Source of the DNA: Clostridiales bacterium
GTDB taxonomy: Bacteria > Bacillota > Clostridia > Lachnospirales > Lachnospiraceae
NCBI GenBank assembly: GCA_020859995.1
Contig: JAJBVE010000197.1
Location: 26,286 to 90,285, forward strand
Length of the DNA: 64,000 nt
Direction of reading: 5' to 3'
In this document: piece after piece, positions 18,772 through 27,266 of the stretch
How the letters are laid out: each line of letters begins with the position of its first letter
Position numbering within the stretch: position 1 is the stretch's first letter
Program-made: the position numbers and the translations under genes
Notes under the pieces: generated by a model
What the model was told of the DNA's origin: nothing
What the model saw: the letters and a program-made list of their open reading frames with translations, nothing else
Database searches by the model: none

Positions 18772-19056
18772 TCATATATCGTACCTCTTGTGCAGTATTT
18801 CGTCCACTTCGTCTGCAGTGTACACTCCATCGGTCTTTATAGATTCAACTCCTTTTGCAAGCTCTGCATCTATCTGCTCTGTAGTGAGTGCGCCGATAGC
18901 AGTCGGCTTTTTCGATGGCAGACGTAAATCAAAAGGCATTCCACCTTGAAGTACTATCTGGCTGTAAAGCATTTGTATTGCACCTGACGGTGAGATTCCA
19001 AGCTGGGAAAGAATGTTTTCTGCTTTCTCTTTCAGGTTCGTAGAAGGCTCAGATTT
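18772..19056 (-). pseudogene. N-terminally broken RelB/DinJ-type antitoxin
   Basis: Reading the minus strand above the track ORF extends the homology: STNLKEKAENILSQLGISPSGAIQ continues directly into MLYSQIVLQGGMPFDLRLP, the standard DinJ/RelB order. In that frame a TAG precedes KSEPSTNLK and there is no start codon for the usual MA-TNxxxR beginning, so the ribbon-helix-helix first strand is lost. No toxin gene follows on the minus strand. The most likely reading is the orphan remnant of a second toxin-antitoxin pair; an internal ATG could still yield a 66-residue fragment. Confidence 0.7.
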
Positions 19057-19173
19057 CTATATGCAGTGAAATTACTTAGAATAGCTTTTTAAAATTGTTT
19101 ACGACACGACAGGTATTCCTCAGCTGATGTAATGCGCCAGTATAGGAAGTGAAAAATTGTGGGAAAATGAATG

Positions 19174-19203
19174 TGTGGTGGATGACATTAGTCATCCACC
19201 ACA
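19174..19203 (-). terminator. Terminator of the relB-yoeB operon
   Basis: TGTGGTGGATGAC pairs perfectly with GTCATCCACCACA around a four-base loop. Read on the minus strand it follows the yoeB stop by 15 bases; the minus-strand tail (CATTCATTTTCCC) is moderately U-rich. Confidence 0.7.
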
Positions 19204-19218
19204 GATATGGAGAAATAA

Positions 19219-19485
19219 TTAGCTGTCTTCGTAATGCCCCTTGCACTGTTCCACCATTACTGTGTCATTTTCAAAGCGATAGACCAGACGGTCTTCGTGA
19301 TTGATTCGTCTGCTCCACATGCCGCGCAGGTCGCCTTTCAGGGGTTCTGGCTTACCAGTGCCTTCAAATGGTGTCCTCTGGATTTCTTTGAGAAGCGCAT
19401 TGATTTTTCTCAGCGTTTTCTTGTCATGGGAGAGCCAGTAGAGATATTCTTCCCATGCATCTTCGGCGAATTGGATTTTACTCAT
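19219..19485 (-). CDS. yoeB: YoeB/Txe-family toxin (ribosome-dependent mRNA interferase)
   Basis: The 88-residue product is a canonical YoeB. It has the central FEGTGKPEPLKGDLRGMWSRRINHEDRLVYR block and the C-terminal CKGHYED with catalytic His-Tyr. Members cleave mRNA at the ribosomal A site and are neutralised by their RelB/YefM-like antitoxin. The gene overlaps the end of the upstream antitoxin by 8 bases. It probably stabilises the element. Confidence 0.95.
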   Translation of the reverse strand: MSKIQFAEDAWEEYLYWLSHDKKTLRKINALLKEIQRTPFEGTGKPEPLKGDLRGMWSRRINHEDRLVYRFENDTVMVEQCKGHYEDS

Positions 19486-19750
19486 CAGCGATAGCCTCCA
19501 ACTCTGCGAATGATTTTTCTATGATACGCCCATCCTGTAACTGTTTATCAGCCTTTTTTAACTGGCGAAGGTTTGCGTCAGAATAAAAAGGGTCTTTTGG
19601 AGCTGCAATCTCAAAAGGAATGCGTCTGTCTCGGAGCGCCTTTTTGGTGTAGATCATATAGAACGTGCTGATATTCATACCCATGTCTGCACACATTTCT
19701 TCCAGTTCTCTTTTGTCATTATCGTCCAGTCTTATACTGATAGTAGTCAT
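19478..19750 (-). CDS. relB: RelB/DinJ-family antitoxin
   Basis: A 90-residue antitoxin with an N-terminal ribbon-helix-helix (TTISIRLDDNDKRELEEMCADMGMNISTFYMIYTKKAL) for autorepression and a C-terminal toxin-binding tail. I start it at the ATG complementary to 19748-19750, preceded by GAGGTGA on the minus strand. A minus-strand promoter (TTGCAA-17-TATATT) and an inverted repeat at 19791-19848 lie directly upstream, the expected place for the antitoxin operator. A RelB/DinJ antitoxin paired with a YoeB toxin is a mixed but known combination. Confidence 0.92.
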   Translation of the reverse strand: MTTISIRLDDNDKRELEEMCADMGMNISTFYMIYTKKALRDRRIPFEIAAPKDPFYSDANLRQLKKADKQLQDGRIIEKSFAELEAIADE

Positions 19751-19780
19751 AACATTCACCTCAATCAAAGATATACGGTA

Positions 19781-19848
19781 AATATACTATAAAATGAAGC
19801 AATTTGCAACTATTTTTATTCTCATGTATATTAAATTGCTTCGATTTT
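19781..19848 (-). promoter_or_regulatory. relB-yoeB promoter and putative operator
   Basis: On the minus strand, TTGCAA (plus 19804-19809) and TATATT (plus 19781-19786) are 17 bases apart. An inverted repeat AAAATGAAGCAATTT / AAATTGCTTCGATTTT (19791-19805 and 19833-19848, one inserted base) overlaps the -35 region and is a plausible binding site for the antitoxin. The rest of the gap to 20044 shows no gene. Confidence 0.55.
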
Positions 19849-20044
19849 ATGATAATGGCTGCATATATACCTGACCATTTATTCCGTACATAGTGTACCT
19901 CCTCCATTGTATTTGTGCTGCGTATTCCTTTACGCATTATTTCAATGTATGGGGCATTATGAAATGTTATAAAAGCACTTTACAGATTTACAATTATAAG
20001 CGGATATCAACATTCGCGTAATAATAAGTGAGGAGGAACTGATC

Positions 20045-20233
20045 ATGTTTGATGCTTACGAAGACGTGGTAAAGATAGAAGATGTCTGTGAAATGTTGAA
20101 CATTGGAAAAAATAAAGCGTACAGTCTGCTGATGAAAGGTGAACTTCATGGGTTTAAGATAGGACGTATCTGGAAGATATCAAAGAAATCGATTATAGAG
20201 TATATAGAACATAACACAAAGCAATATCAGTAA
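20045..20233 (+). CDS. Excisionase-type helix-turn-helix protein
   Basis: A 62-residue small winged-helix protein (KIEDVCEMLNIGKNKAYSLLMKGELHGFKIGRIWKISKKSIIEYIE) of the same family as 15362-15553. GAGGAGG precedes the ATG. A perfect 13-bp bidirectional hairpin follows. It is convergent with an XRE repressor-like gene. In elements of this type such proteins act as excision directionality factors or local regulators; which applies here cannot be told, because a separate Tn916-type xis lies next to int. Confidence 0.8.
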   Translation: MFDAYEDVVKIEDVCEMLNIGKNKAYSLLMKGELHGFKIGRIWKISKKSIIEYIEHNTKQYQ

Positions 20234-20238
20234 GCTGA

Positions 20239-20269
20239 AATAAGCCATCACCGGGCGTGATGGCTTATT
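20239..20269. terminator. Bidirectional terminator between HTH and XRE genes
   Basis: AATAAGCCATCAC and GTGATGGCTTATT form a perfect 13-bp stem with a CGGGC loop, followed by TATTTTC. It overlaps the XRE stop codon on the minus strand. Confidence 0.8.
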
Positions 20270-20606
20270 TATTTTCGCGTATCTTTTTGAACAACAGGAA
20301 GTATTCCTGCAGGAGCTGTTTTTGAGATTCATCGTCAGAGCGGAACAGTTCAACAATGTAGCTGGGGATATCAGCCTCTGCTTTCTCTCTGTGGTCTATG
20401 CCTCTGATGAGATAGTCCATATCGGTTGAGAGAATCTCGCAGAGCAATACAAGCTTTTCCATAGAAAGGCAGGTCAACCCTCGTTCAGATTCGCTCATAT
20501 GTTTGACGGAGATATCCAGTTTTTCAGCGAGTTGCGCTTGCGTAAGACGGTTTTCGTGCCTGAGCTGCGCGATGCGGCAGCCAATATCGGTATACAGATC
20601 ATTCAT
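20265..20606 (-). CDS. XRE-family transcriptional regulator
   Basis: A 113-residue protein with a classic N-terminal HTH_3 domain (IGCRIAQLRHENRLTQAQLAEKLDISVKHMSESERG, about residues 7-45) and a short C-terminal tail (about 45 residues) that likely dimerises. I chose the ATG at 20606 downstream of AAGGGGG; an in-frame TTG two codons earlier is an alternative. It is divergent from the J-domain gene cluster and is a candidate repressor of the element's rightward operon. Confidence 0.85.
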   Translation of the reverse strand: MNDLYTDIGCRIAQLRHENRLTQAQLAEKLDISVKHMSESERGLTCLSMEKLVLLCEILSTDMDYLIRGIDHREKAEADIPSYIVELFRSDDESQKQLLQEYFLLFKKIRENK

Positions 20607-20813
20607 TGGCAATTTTCCCCCTTACCAGCAGTATATAAACTGCAGCCGATCAATAAAACACCATAAAAGGTTATTTACAATTGAACCTTTTGAGTGTATA
20701 ATTCTGTCAAATACCTTTCCTGAATATCATATATATTGCGATAAAGTGTTGCGTTTTATGCGTGAATCAGGTAGGAATGGAAACCCGAGAAAAATTCTGT
20801 CAGGCAGGTGTCT

Positions 20814-23384
20814 ATGAAAGACTATTATAAAACTCTGGAAATAACCAGTTCAGCCTCTACGGAGGTTATTAAGGCTGCATATAAAGCCTTAGTAAAAAAA
20901 TATCACCCAGACAACAACGGGGATAGTGTGGATGATAAAATTCAGGAGATCAATGAAGCCTATTCTGTACTATCAGATGAAAAGAAAAGAGAGGAATATG
21001 ATCGGGCACTTTTCGGCAATAGCAGTGAAAAAAATGATGGAGGAGATTTCCAGGAATATTCTGCTGGATATCAAGAAACATCAAGGCGTAAAAGCCCGGT
21101 TCAGTCTGATCCTAAAAGGCGTTCGGTGCAAGGCTTGATTTACAAGGGTCATAAATTATATGAAATAGCTCCCGTATGCTATTATCTTAATTTTAAAGAA
21201 GAGTTGGAGGCATTTCGGAAGAGATTGGGACGTAAAAAAGACTCCCTGAAATTTCTTCCGGGGCAGGATAATTTTGACAGCTTGTCTCATGCCTATGTAG
21301 AACTGCTAAATGATCTGTTATCAATTTTCCAACGGGCTTGCAATAATCTGGGATTTGTTGATGAAGCAGCGGCTCTCTTTTTGGAAGACATTGATGATGC
21401 AACAATCAACGATTTACTGTCGGGAACAACCTACAATGCATTTGGAAGCCAAATGTATGACCTTATGGAATACTATCCAGATCCCTCACCCGAACTGGAT
21501 CAGCAGGAAATAGAACTGTGCAAAAATTATATCCGTCCACTTTTAATGAATATAATGTATGGGATACGCATGCTGGAATTGTGCTACATTTCTATTTTGA
21601 AGGATATGTGGCCTAATGCGATTCTGTTTATGTATGAGGAAAAAAGGTTCAATGAGCAATTTGAAATAAAATATAATAAAGATCAGGAAGACGCAGTACT
21701 TGAATTCTGCGTTATGGTAATATGTAGCTGTCCATACTGGCCAGGTGCATATAATCAAATCTTAACAAAATTTGGAGACGAAGAAGGAACTTTACAAAAA
21801 TATGCTGCCGGATATGGAATAGATTTGACGGAGTATAAAGAAAAACTTTTCCAGAAACGTCTAAGTGAATTCTCGTCAGATAATTTATTGAAGTTAGATG
21901 CAATGCTTCATATGGAAAAGCGTCTTCACTATAAGAAAGTATCGTTTCACAACGAAACATGCAAGCGATATATTACAACTTTGATTAAAGAATATCAGGA
22001 TTGGACGCCTGCGGGGGTAACTTCCTTAATAAAAACCTTAGATCAGTTTGACAAAAAATATGAGTATGATTCATCTAAAGAACGAACTACTCTCCAATCT
22101 GAGATTATCGCGAGAAAAGGATTCGATTTAAAATCAGAAGAAATAGAAACAATAAAAGAGAATATTTCTTCAATAAAAGCTTTGGAATCGGAATACGGAT
22201 TTGAATTCACCTTATATTTGAGTGAACAAAAGAAGCTTCTTTCAGAAAGAATACACCAGGAAGAACAAAAAAGAAGAAAAGCTGAGGAGGAAAAAAGAAC
22301 CGTTCTCTATGTTAAGGCATATAAGCTGAAAGATAAGCGATTTATTGAAGAAAAAATAGTATTACCTAAATTAGATGATATACAGCCATTTCAAAAGGTG
22401 ACAGAACAAATCAAGAATCTATGTTTACCACTTTCGTTCGAAACACCCGTAGACGAATGGCTGAACACAACAAAGCAAATACTGGCTGTATTTAAGGAAA
22501 ACGACTATCCCAATGTAGGTTTTGTATATGATCTAAATAAACAGTACTCTGAGGTGGATTATATTTGCGGTTATGACATTTCAAGCAAAAAAGTGTCTAC
22601 AAAGAAAACAACTGTTCAAAAGCTGGAAGATGTCGATAACTTCAAAAAAGCAACTAAAAAGATTGAAAGTATTTGCCAGTCACTTTCATTTGAAATGGAA
22701 GCAAGCGAATGGTCTTCTCTTGTTAAAGAATTGTTAGAAATTTGTGAGCAAAACAAATATCCGGAAACGGATTGGATTAAAAAGCTGGATGCAAAATTTT
22801 CGGAGCTTGACAAAGAAAAACGAACTTTCAATCACACGGTCTACAAAACCAGAGAGGAGGCTCAGCTTGCAAGAGAAGATAAGGAAATTGTCGATCAGAT
22901 AGACAAGGATACTTATGACAGTCCTGTTGAAAGATTGAGGAGGTATAAGCAGGCAGGCTTTCGTTCTGAATATGGGCTAAAAAGAACAAATACGTTAGAA
23001 AAACAGATAATATCGGGATATTCAATGAAGGAAAAAAATGCTATCAATCATTTCTTTTCCAGTATAGTTTCAGTCCCTGTAAAATTAGTTGAATATGCTG
23101 CTTATGCATTACAGATAATTTGTATCGTGCTAGGCGTTATCAGTATACTCATGATAGGTATTAAAAGCGCAATAGCGATATTTATTGTTGCATATATATT
23201 CTATTTGATAAAAAATACAGCTGCTAAATATAAGCGCACATCAAAACCGGTTGATTATAGTGGAATTACCGTAATGAACGGAAAAATTATTTGGAAAGGC
23301 TCCTGTCAAAAATGTTTAAACTGGGTTGATCCTAAGTGCAGTTACTGCCCGCATTGCGGAGCAAAAATAGATAAGTACATTTAA
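20814..23384 (+). CDS. Large J-domain membrane protein with internal repeats and zinc ribbon
   Basis: The 856-residue protein starts with a full J-domain (DYYKTLEI...KKYHPDNNG, HPD at about residue 33), a co-chaperone module that recruits DnaK. The middle is a long unrecognised helical region. At about residues 494-580 and 597-680 two related segments occur (QPFQKVTEQIKNLCLPLSF...DEWL and DNFKKATKKIESICQSLSF...SEWS), a tandem duplication. Near the C-terminus are two membrane helices (LQIICIVLGVISILMIGI, AIAIFIVAYIFYLI), and it ends with a zinc ribbon (CQKCLNW...CSYCPHCG). Coding is AT-rich. The architecture suggests a membrane-anchored client-delivery or sensor protein; a role in phage defence or element maintenance is conjecture. 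Confidence 0.75.
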   Translation: MKDYYKTLEITSSASTEVIKAAYKALVKKYHPDNNGDSVDDKIQEINEAYSVLSDEKKREEYDRALFGNSSEKNDGGDFQEYSAGYQETSRRKSPVQSDPKRRSVQGLIYKGHKLYEIAPVCYYLNFKEELEAFRKRLGRKKDSLKFLPGQDNFDSLSHAYVELLNDLLSIFQRACNNLGFVDEAAALFLEDIDDATINDLLSGTTYNAFGSQMYDLMEYYPDPSPELDQQEIELCKNYIRPLLMNIMYGIRMLELCYISILKDMWPNAILFMYEEKRFNEQFEIKYNKDQEDAVLEFCVMVICSCPYWPGAYNQILTKFGDEEGTLQKYAAGYGIDLTEYKEKLFQKRLSEFSSDNLLKLDAMLHMEKRLHYKKVSFHNETCKRYITTLIKEYQDWTPAGVTSLIKTLDQFDKKYEYDSSKERTTLQSEIIARKGFDLKSEEIETIKENISSIKALESEYGFEFTLYLSEQKKLLSERIHQEEQKRRKAEEEKRTVLYVKAYKLKDKRFIEEKIVLPKLDDIQPFQKVTEQIKNLCLPLSFETPVDEWLNTTKQILAVFKENDYPNVGFVYDLNKQYSEVDYICGYDISSKKVSTKKTTVQKLEDVDNFKKATKKIESICQSLSFEMEASEWSSLVKELLEICEQNKYPETDWIKKLDAKFSELDKEKRTFNHTVYKTREEAQLAREDKEIVDQIDKDTYDSPVERLRRYKQAGFRSEYGLKRTNTLEKQIISGYSMKEKNAINHFFSSIVSVPVKLVEYAAYALQIICIVLGVISILMIGIKSAIAIFIVAYIFYLIKNTAAKYKRTSKPVDYSGITVMNGKIIWKGSCQKCLNWVDPKCSYCPHCGAKIDKYI

Positions 23385-23552
23385 GCATTACCGAAATTAT
23401 TTTTGGGCTTTACTAGATTTTATATGGCAAGTAGATAAAAGTATAGTAGTTGAAAAATTCATGATAGGTTAGCCATAAAGTTATGATATGCAATGTAGCA
23501 GAATGTTTTGTCTCGCAGAATAACTAATAGCAGATATTAAGGAGGTAGAGTA

Positions 23553-23735
23553 ATGGGTGGATTACTTGGTAACATGAGGAAGAAGAATGAAGCAAAGATG
23601 ATCAACAATGCAATGAGAAATGCAGAAACAAAAAGAGTATGGTGCCCTAGGTGTGGGAAGGGCTATACGGTAAGATTTCTTGGGCCAAATGATACTAAAA
23701 CATGTACATGCGGCTATAAAATTCATAACAGCTGA
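23553..23735 (+). CDS. Small zinc-ribbon protein
   Basis: A 60-residue basic protein with CPRCGKGY and CTCGYKIH, a four-cysteine zinc ribbon in the C-terminal half. AAGGAGG precedes the ATG by 8 bases. It follows the J-domain protein, which also ends in a zinc ribbon, so the two may be coordinated. No specific function is evident. Confidence 0.6.
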   Translation: MGGLLGNMRKKNEAKMINNAMRNAETKRVWCPRCGKGYTVRFLGPNDTKTCTCGYKIHNS

Positions 23736-23853
23736 TATGAATTTTATGAGATTATAAAGCAGACAAAATATTCTATTTCAGGAAAAAGGCATCACTGATA
23801 GCTTGGATAAATAAGAATATCTCTCAGATTTTAATTGCATACTATAACTATGA

Positions 23854-23890
23854 AAGAGCAGTCGATTGTGTTCGGCTGCTCTTATCTTTT
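23854..23890 (+). terminator. Hairpin terminator before small ORF
   Basis: AAGAGCAG pairs with CTGCTCTT (plus an inner CG/CG), followed by ATCTTTT. It separates the zinc-ribbon gene from the 25-codon ORF and DUF932. Confidence 0.6.
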
Positions 23891-23906
23891 GCAGTAGGAG
23901 GTGCCT

Positions 23907-23984
23907 ATGGAGGATATTTTGATCGCAATAATCGAGGCGATCCTCAAGGAAACGTTGAAAGGAAAAGACGATTCAAAAAAGTAG
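23907..23984 (+). CDS. Possible 25-residue small protein
   Basis: ATG 23907 is preceded by AGGAGG at a spacing of 6 and opens a 25-codon frame (MEDILIAIIEAILKETLKGKDDSKK). The first 14 residues would form a hydrophobic, slightly amphipathic helix and the rest is charged. It lies 54 bases before DUF932 and is below the ORF track cut-off. It may be a real microprotein or a leader peptide. Confidence 0.4.
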   Translation: MEDILIAIIEAILKETLKGKDDSKK

Positions 23985-24038
23985 CACGGCAACAATAGCA
24001 CAAATTCATATTCAATTCAAAGAAGGAGGAACAGTACT

Positions 24039-24968
24039 ATGGCAGCAAATGTAGAGAGTATGTTTTATGTAAGGGAAGCACCCTGGCATGGGCTGGGGAC
24101 AATGGTTATGCAGGCACCGGATTCAGCAAATGCCCTGAAAATGGCAGGCCTGGACTGGCAGGTATTGCAGGAACCGATTTATACGGACGGCAGATATATC
24201 GAGGGCTATAAAGCAAATGTCCGCAGTAATGACCGCAAGGTGCTTGGTGTCGTAACGGACAGATATAAGGTCGTTCAGAATGATGAAGCGTTTGCTTTTA
24301 CAGACGAGCTTCTTGGTGAGGGCGTCCGCTACGAGACGGCCGGGAGTCTGCAGGAGGGACGCAAGGTCTGGATTCTGGCAAGAATGCCGAGAGAATATGT
24401 GATGATGGGTGAGCATATCAGCCCATATCTCGTCTTTTCTAATTCCCATGACGGCTCCGGCGCAATCCGGGTTGCGATCACTCCTATCCGTGTTGTGTGC
24501 AACAATACGCTGAATCTTGCCCTTGATACGGCAAAACGTTCTTGGTCTATGATCCATACGGGCGATGTCAGGGAGAAAATGACGGAGGCAAGGGATACGC
24601 TGTTCATGGCGGAGAAGTATATGACCAATCTTGGCAAAGAGTTTGAGAACCTTCGGCAGAAGCAGCTGACGGACGATAAGGTGCAGGAGTATATCGAAGT
24701 CCTTCTGCCTTATGAGGATGATTCCACGCCAATCCAGAAAAAGAATGTGCGCCGCCTGCGTGAAGATTTACGGCAGCGTTATTTTGATGCGCCGGATTTG
24801 AAGGACGTTGGGAATAATGCCTATCGTTTTGTCAATGCTGTTTCGGATTTCGCTACCCATGCCGACCCGATACGCAGGACGAAGAATTATAAAGAGAACC
24901 TGTTTTCAAGAACTGTGGATGGCAATCCGCTGATTGACAAGGCTTATCAGCTTGTGGCGGCGGCGTAA
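24039..24968 (+). CDS. DUF932 phage/plasmid-like protein
   Basis: This 309-residue protein matches the DUF932 (TIGR03299-type) family widespread in phages and integrative elements. It opens with MFYVREAPWHGLGT, followed by GVVTDRYKVVQNDEAF, and IRVAITPIRVVCNNTLNLAL in the middle. The biochemical role is not established. AGGAGG precedes the ATG. It heads a recombination block with YqaJ and a Rad52-like protein, a common association in phage-like modules. Its GC content is visibly higher than that of the helicase and J-domain genes, hinting at a mosaic element. Confidence 0.88.
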   Translation: MAANVESMFYVREAPWHGLGTMVMQAPDSANALKMAGLDWQVLQEPIYTDGRYIEGYKANVRSNDRKVLGVVTDRYKVVQNDEAFAFTDELLGEGVRYETAGSLQEGRKVWILARMPREYVMMGEHISPYLVFSNSHDGSGAIRVAITPIRVVCNNTLNLALDTAKRSWSMIHTGDVREKMTEARDTLFMAEKYMTNLGKEFENLRQKQLTDDKVQEYIEVLLPYEDDSTPIQKKNVRRLREDLRQRYFDAPDLKDVGNNAYRFVNAVSDFATHADPIRRTKNYKENLFSRTVDGNPLIDKAYQLVAAA

Positions 24969-25083
24969 AAGGGAATGGCTGAAATACAGTTTACAGTTCT
25001 ACAGTAGTGCTGAACATATAAGCGGTTTGATGCGGCATTGCAGATGCACAATAAATTATTGCCTATATCAAGAAAGGAGAAAT

Positions 25084-25308
25084 ATGAACCGCAATCGGAG
25101 AAAAAGACTGAGTTCGGCGTTTGATATGGTTGCCGATGCAAAAGGTATTCTGGAGGCTGTGAAGGAGGAAGAAACAGAATCGTATGATAATCTTCCGGAT
25201 CAGATTCGGTATAGCAACCGTGGAGAAGAAATGGTCGGGTATATAGAGATGCTTGGAGAGGCTTATGATTATCTTGACGATGCGAATTCAGTGATTGAAC
25301 AGATTTAG
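25084..25308 (+). CDS. Small acidic hypothetical protein
   Basis: A 74-residue protein starting at ATG 25084 after AGGAGA. It has a basic start (MNRNRRKRLSSAFDMV) and then an acidic helical body (LEAVKEEETESYDNLPDQ... MLGEAYDYLDDANSVIEQI). I do not recognise a family. It lies between DUF932 and the YqaJ exonuclease, so it may be an accessory of that recombination block. The track ORF from 24934 overlaps DUF932 in another frame and is not used. Confidence 0.55.
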   Translation: MNRNRRKRLSSAFDMVADAKGILEAVKEEETESYDNLPDQIRYSNRGEEMVGYIEMLGEAYDYLDDANSVIEQI

Positions 25309-25336
25309 GAGCATTCGTATATGGAACCAGAACAAT

Positions 25337-25373
25337 CCGGGCAGGCCTGAATGTCTGCTCGGAGTTCTTTTTT
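25337..25373 (+). terminator. Hairpin with U-tract just before yqaJ-like gene
   Basis: CCGGGCAG pairs with CTGCTCGG (one G-U pair), followed by AGTTCTTTTTT. It lies immediately before the GGAGG of the exonuclease gene, so it could act as an attenuator rather than a simple end. Confidence 0.55.
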
Positions 25374-25385
25374 ATGGAGGTGCTT

Positions 25386-26315
25386 ATGATAACAGTAGTT
25401 AAGACAGCAGATATGTCAAGGGAGGACTGGCTGAAATGGAGAACTCGTGGGATTGGTGGTTCGGATGTATCAGTCATTGCAGGAATAAATCCCTTTAAGT
25501 CCGCTCATCAGCTTTGGCTTGAAAAGACAGGACAGATGGAACCAGAAGAAACAAACAGCGAGTATACACACTTCGGTACGGTGCTGGAGCCAGTTGTCCG
25601 GAAGGAGTTTATGGAGCGGACTGGTATCAAGGTCAGGCAGAAGCATATGCTCTTGCAGAGCGAGCAATATCCGTTCATGTTTGCAAATCTGGACGGTGTG
25701 ATCAATGACAATGGTGAGATGGCTATTTTTGAAGCAAAGACAGCATCCGCTTATAAGCAGGAAATATGGGAAGATGGAACCCCGGCGGTATATATTTTGC
25801 AGGTTCAGCACTATATGGCAGTGACAGGGGCAAAGAAAACTTACATCGCTGCTCTGGTCGGCGACAATCATTTTTACATCCATGAGATTGAACGGGATGA
25901 TGAAATGATTGGAAAGATCATTGCCATGGAGAAATATTTCTGGGAGACCCACGTTCTGGGCGGCGTAGAGCCGGTGCCGGATGGTTCGGATGCGACAACC
26001 GATTATTTTAACCGCAGGTTTAGTAAATCGGATGGGACAACGATTGAGCTTCCAGATGAAGCTCTGCGTATCTGCGAAGAATATGACCGTATCTCTCAGG
26101 AAATGAAGCAGCTGGAGACGGCTAAGGCAGCGGCGGCGAATCAGCTGAAAAGCTATCTGAAGGAAGCGGAAACAGGGAGAGTTGGTGACAGGGTGGTTTC
26201 ATGGAAACAGGTCAGCAAGAATACACTGGACACAAAGCGCTTGAAAGCGGAGAAGCCGGATATTTATAACGGTTTCCTTGCCCAGAGCAGCTACAGGCGG
26301 CTTCTGGTAGCGTAA
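25386..26315 (+). CDS. YqaJ-family (lambda exonuclease-like) recombinase nuclease
   Basis: A 309-residue PD-(D/E)XK exonuclease of the YqaJ/lambda Exo family. It shows GGSDVSVIAGINPF near the N-terminus, EPVVRKEFMERTG, FMFANLDGVI and the catalytic FEAKTAS (ExK) with LQVQHYMAVTG after it. Such enzymes resect double-strand ends 5'-3' and hand single strands to an annealing protein. The next gene is a Rad52-like protein, so the pair forms a Red-type recombination module. I chose ATG 25386 with GGAGG 5 bases upstream. Confidence 0.9.
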   Translation: MITVVKTADMSREDWLKWRTRGIGGSDVSVIAGINPFKSAHQLWLEKTGQMEPEETNSEYTHFGTVLEPVVRKEFMERTGIKVRQKHMLLQSEQYPFMFANLDGVINDNGEMAIFEAKTASAYKQEIWEDGTPAVYILQVQHYMAVTGAKKTYIAALVGDNHFYIHEIERDDEMIGKIIAMEKYFWETHVLGGVEPVPDGSDATTDYFNRRFSKSDGTTIELPDEALRICEEYDRISQEMKQLETAKAAAANQLKSYLKEAETGRVGDRVVSWKQVSKNTLDTKRLKAEKPDIYNGFLAQSSYRRLLVA

Positions 26316-26383
26316 ACGAGGTTTTGATGAACAGAATCATTATAATAGGAAGATTTAAGGCAATGCCGGAAAGGAGCTGAATG

Positions 26384-27145
26384 ATGGAACAGAAAACAAT
26401 CCGTCTGTTGCGGTCAGATGAAATTGAATGCAGGATTGGAACGATTAGCGAAAAGGGATTATCTCTCCTGCTCTACAAGGATGCGAGGGCTGATATGAAG
26501 ATTCTGGATGAAGTGTACGGTCCGATGGGCTGGCAGCGCCGTCATGAACTGATCGGCGGTAACCTCTACTGCATTGTCAGCGTGTGGGATGAAGCCAAAC
26601 AGCAGTGGATATCCAAGATGGATATCGGTACGGAAAGCTATACAGAAAAAGAGAAAGGCCAGGCATCCGATTCTTTTAAGCGTGCCTGTGTGAGCCTGGG
26701 TATTGGACGCGAATTATATACCGCGCCGTTTATATGGGTGAGTGCCGCCAAAGTGAAAATTGAGAATCGCAATGGCAAGCCCATGACATACGATAAGTTT
26801 AAAGTCTTTGATATCTCCTATAATGAGAACCGCGAAATCGTGGGGCTTACTATTTTAAACCAGGATGGGAAAATGGTATACAACCTCCGCGAAAAAGTGA
26901 GCGCCATGAAAACTACAGGAGAATCGGCAACTCCGGATTCCAGAACAAAAGCAGGTAATCAGACGTCCGATAGGAAAGCTGTGGCGAATAAGGAACAGGA
27001 AATCAATCGGGAGCTTGAACGCACTGGAGTAGCCCTTGATACGGTTCTCAGCCGCTATGGGGTAGGCAGTATCCAGGAAATGGCGGAGGATACTTACCGC
27101 AAGGCGATAAACAGTCTGAAACGTACAAAGACAAAAGCTGCATAG
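26384..27145 (+). CDS. Rad52/Rad22-like single-strand annealing protein
   Basis: This 253-residue protein has a Rad52-type core. GLSLLLYKDARADMKILDEVYGPMGWQRRH and DIGTESYTEKEKGQASDSFKRACVSLGIGRELY resemble the phage Rad52/Erf-superfamily signature. The C-terminal third is polar and likely disordered. It would anneal complementary strands produced by the upstream YqaJ nuclease. ATG 26384 (AAAGGAG at 7 bases) is preferred over 26381. Similar pairs are typical of phages and ICEs that repair or circularise their DNA. Confidence 0.8.
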   Translation: MEQKTIRLLRSDEIECRIGTISEKGLSLLLYKDARADMKILDEVYGPMGWQRRHELIGGNLYCIVSVWDEAKQQWISKMDIGTESYTEKEKGQASDSFKRACVSLGIGRELYTAPFIWVSAAKVKIENRNGKPMTYDKFKVFDISYNENREIVGLTILNQDGKMVYNLREKVSAMKTTGESATPDSRTKAGNQTSDRKAVANKEQEINRELERTGVALDTVLSRYGVGSIQEMAEDTYRKAINSLKRTKTKAA

Positions 27146-27266
27146 TAAGGGCGAATAATGCAAAATAATTTGACCGGCGGCGGAAAGGAAGAGACAGCCT
27201 GACTGTATAAGCCACTTTTACATTCTTTCTGCTGCCTGATGTAAAACGATGGAGGATGAAACTAAT

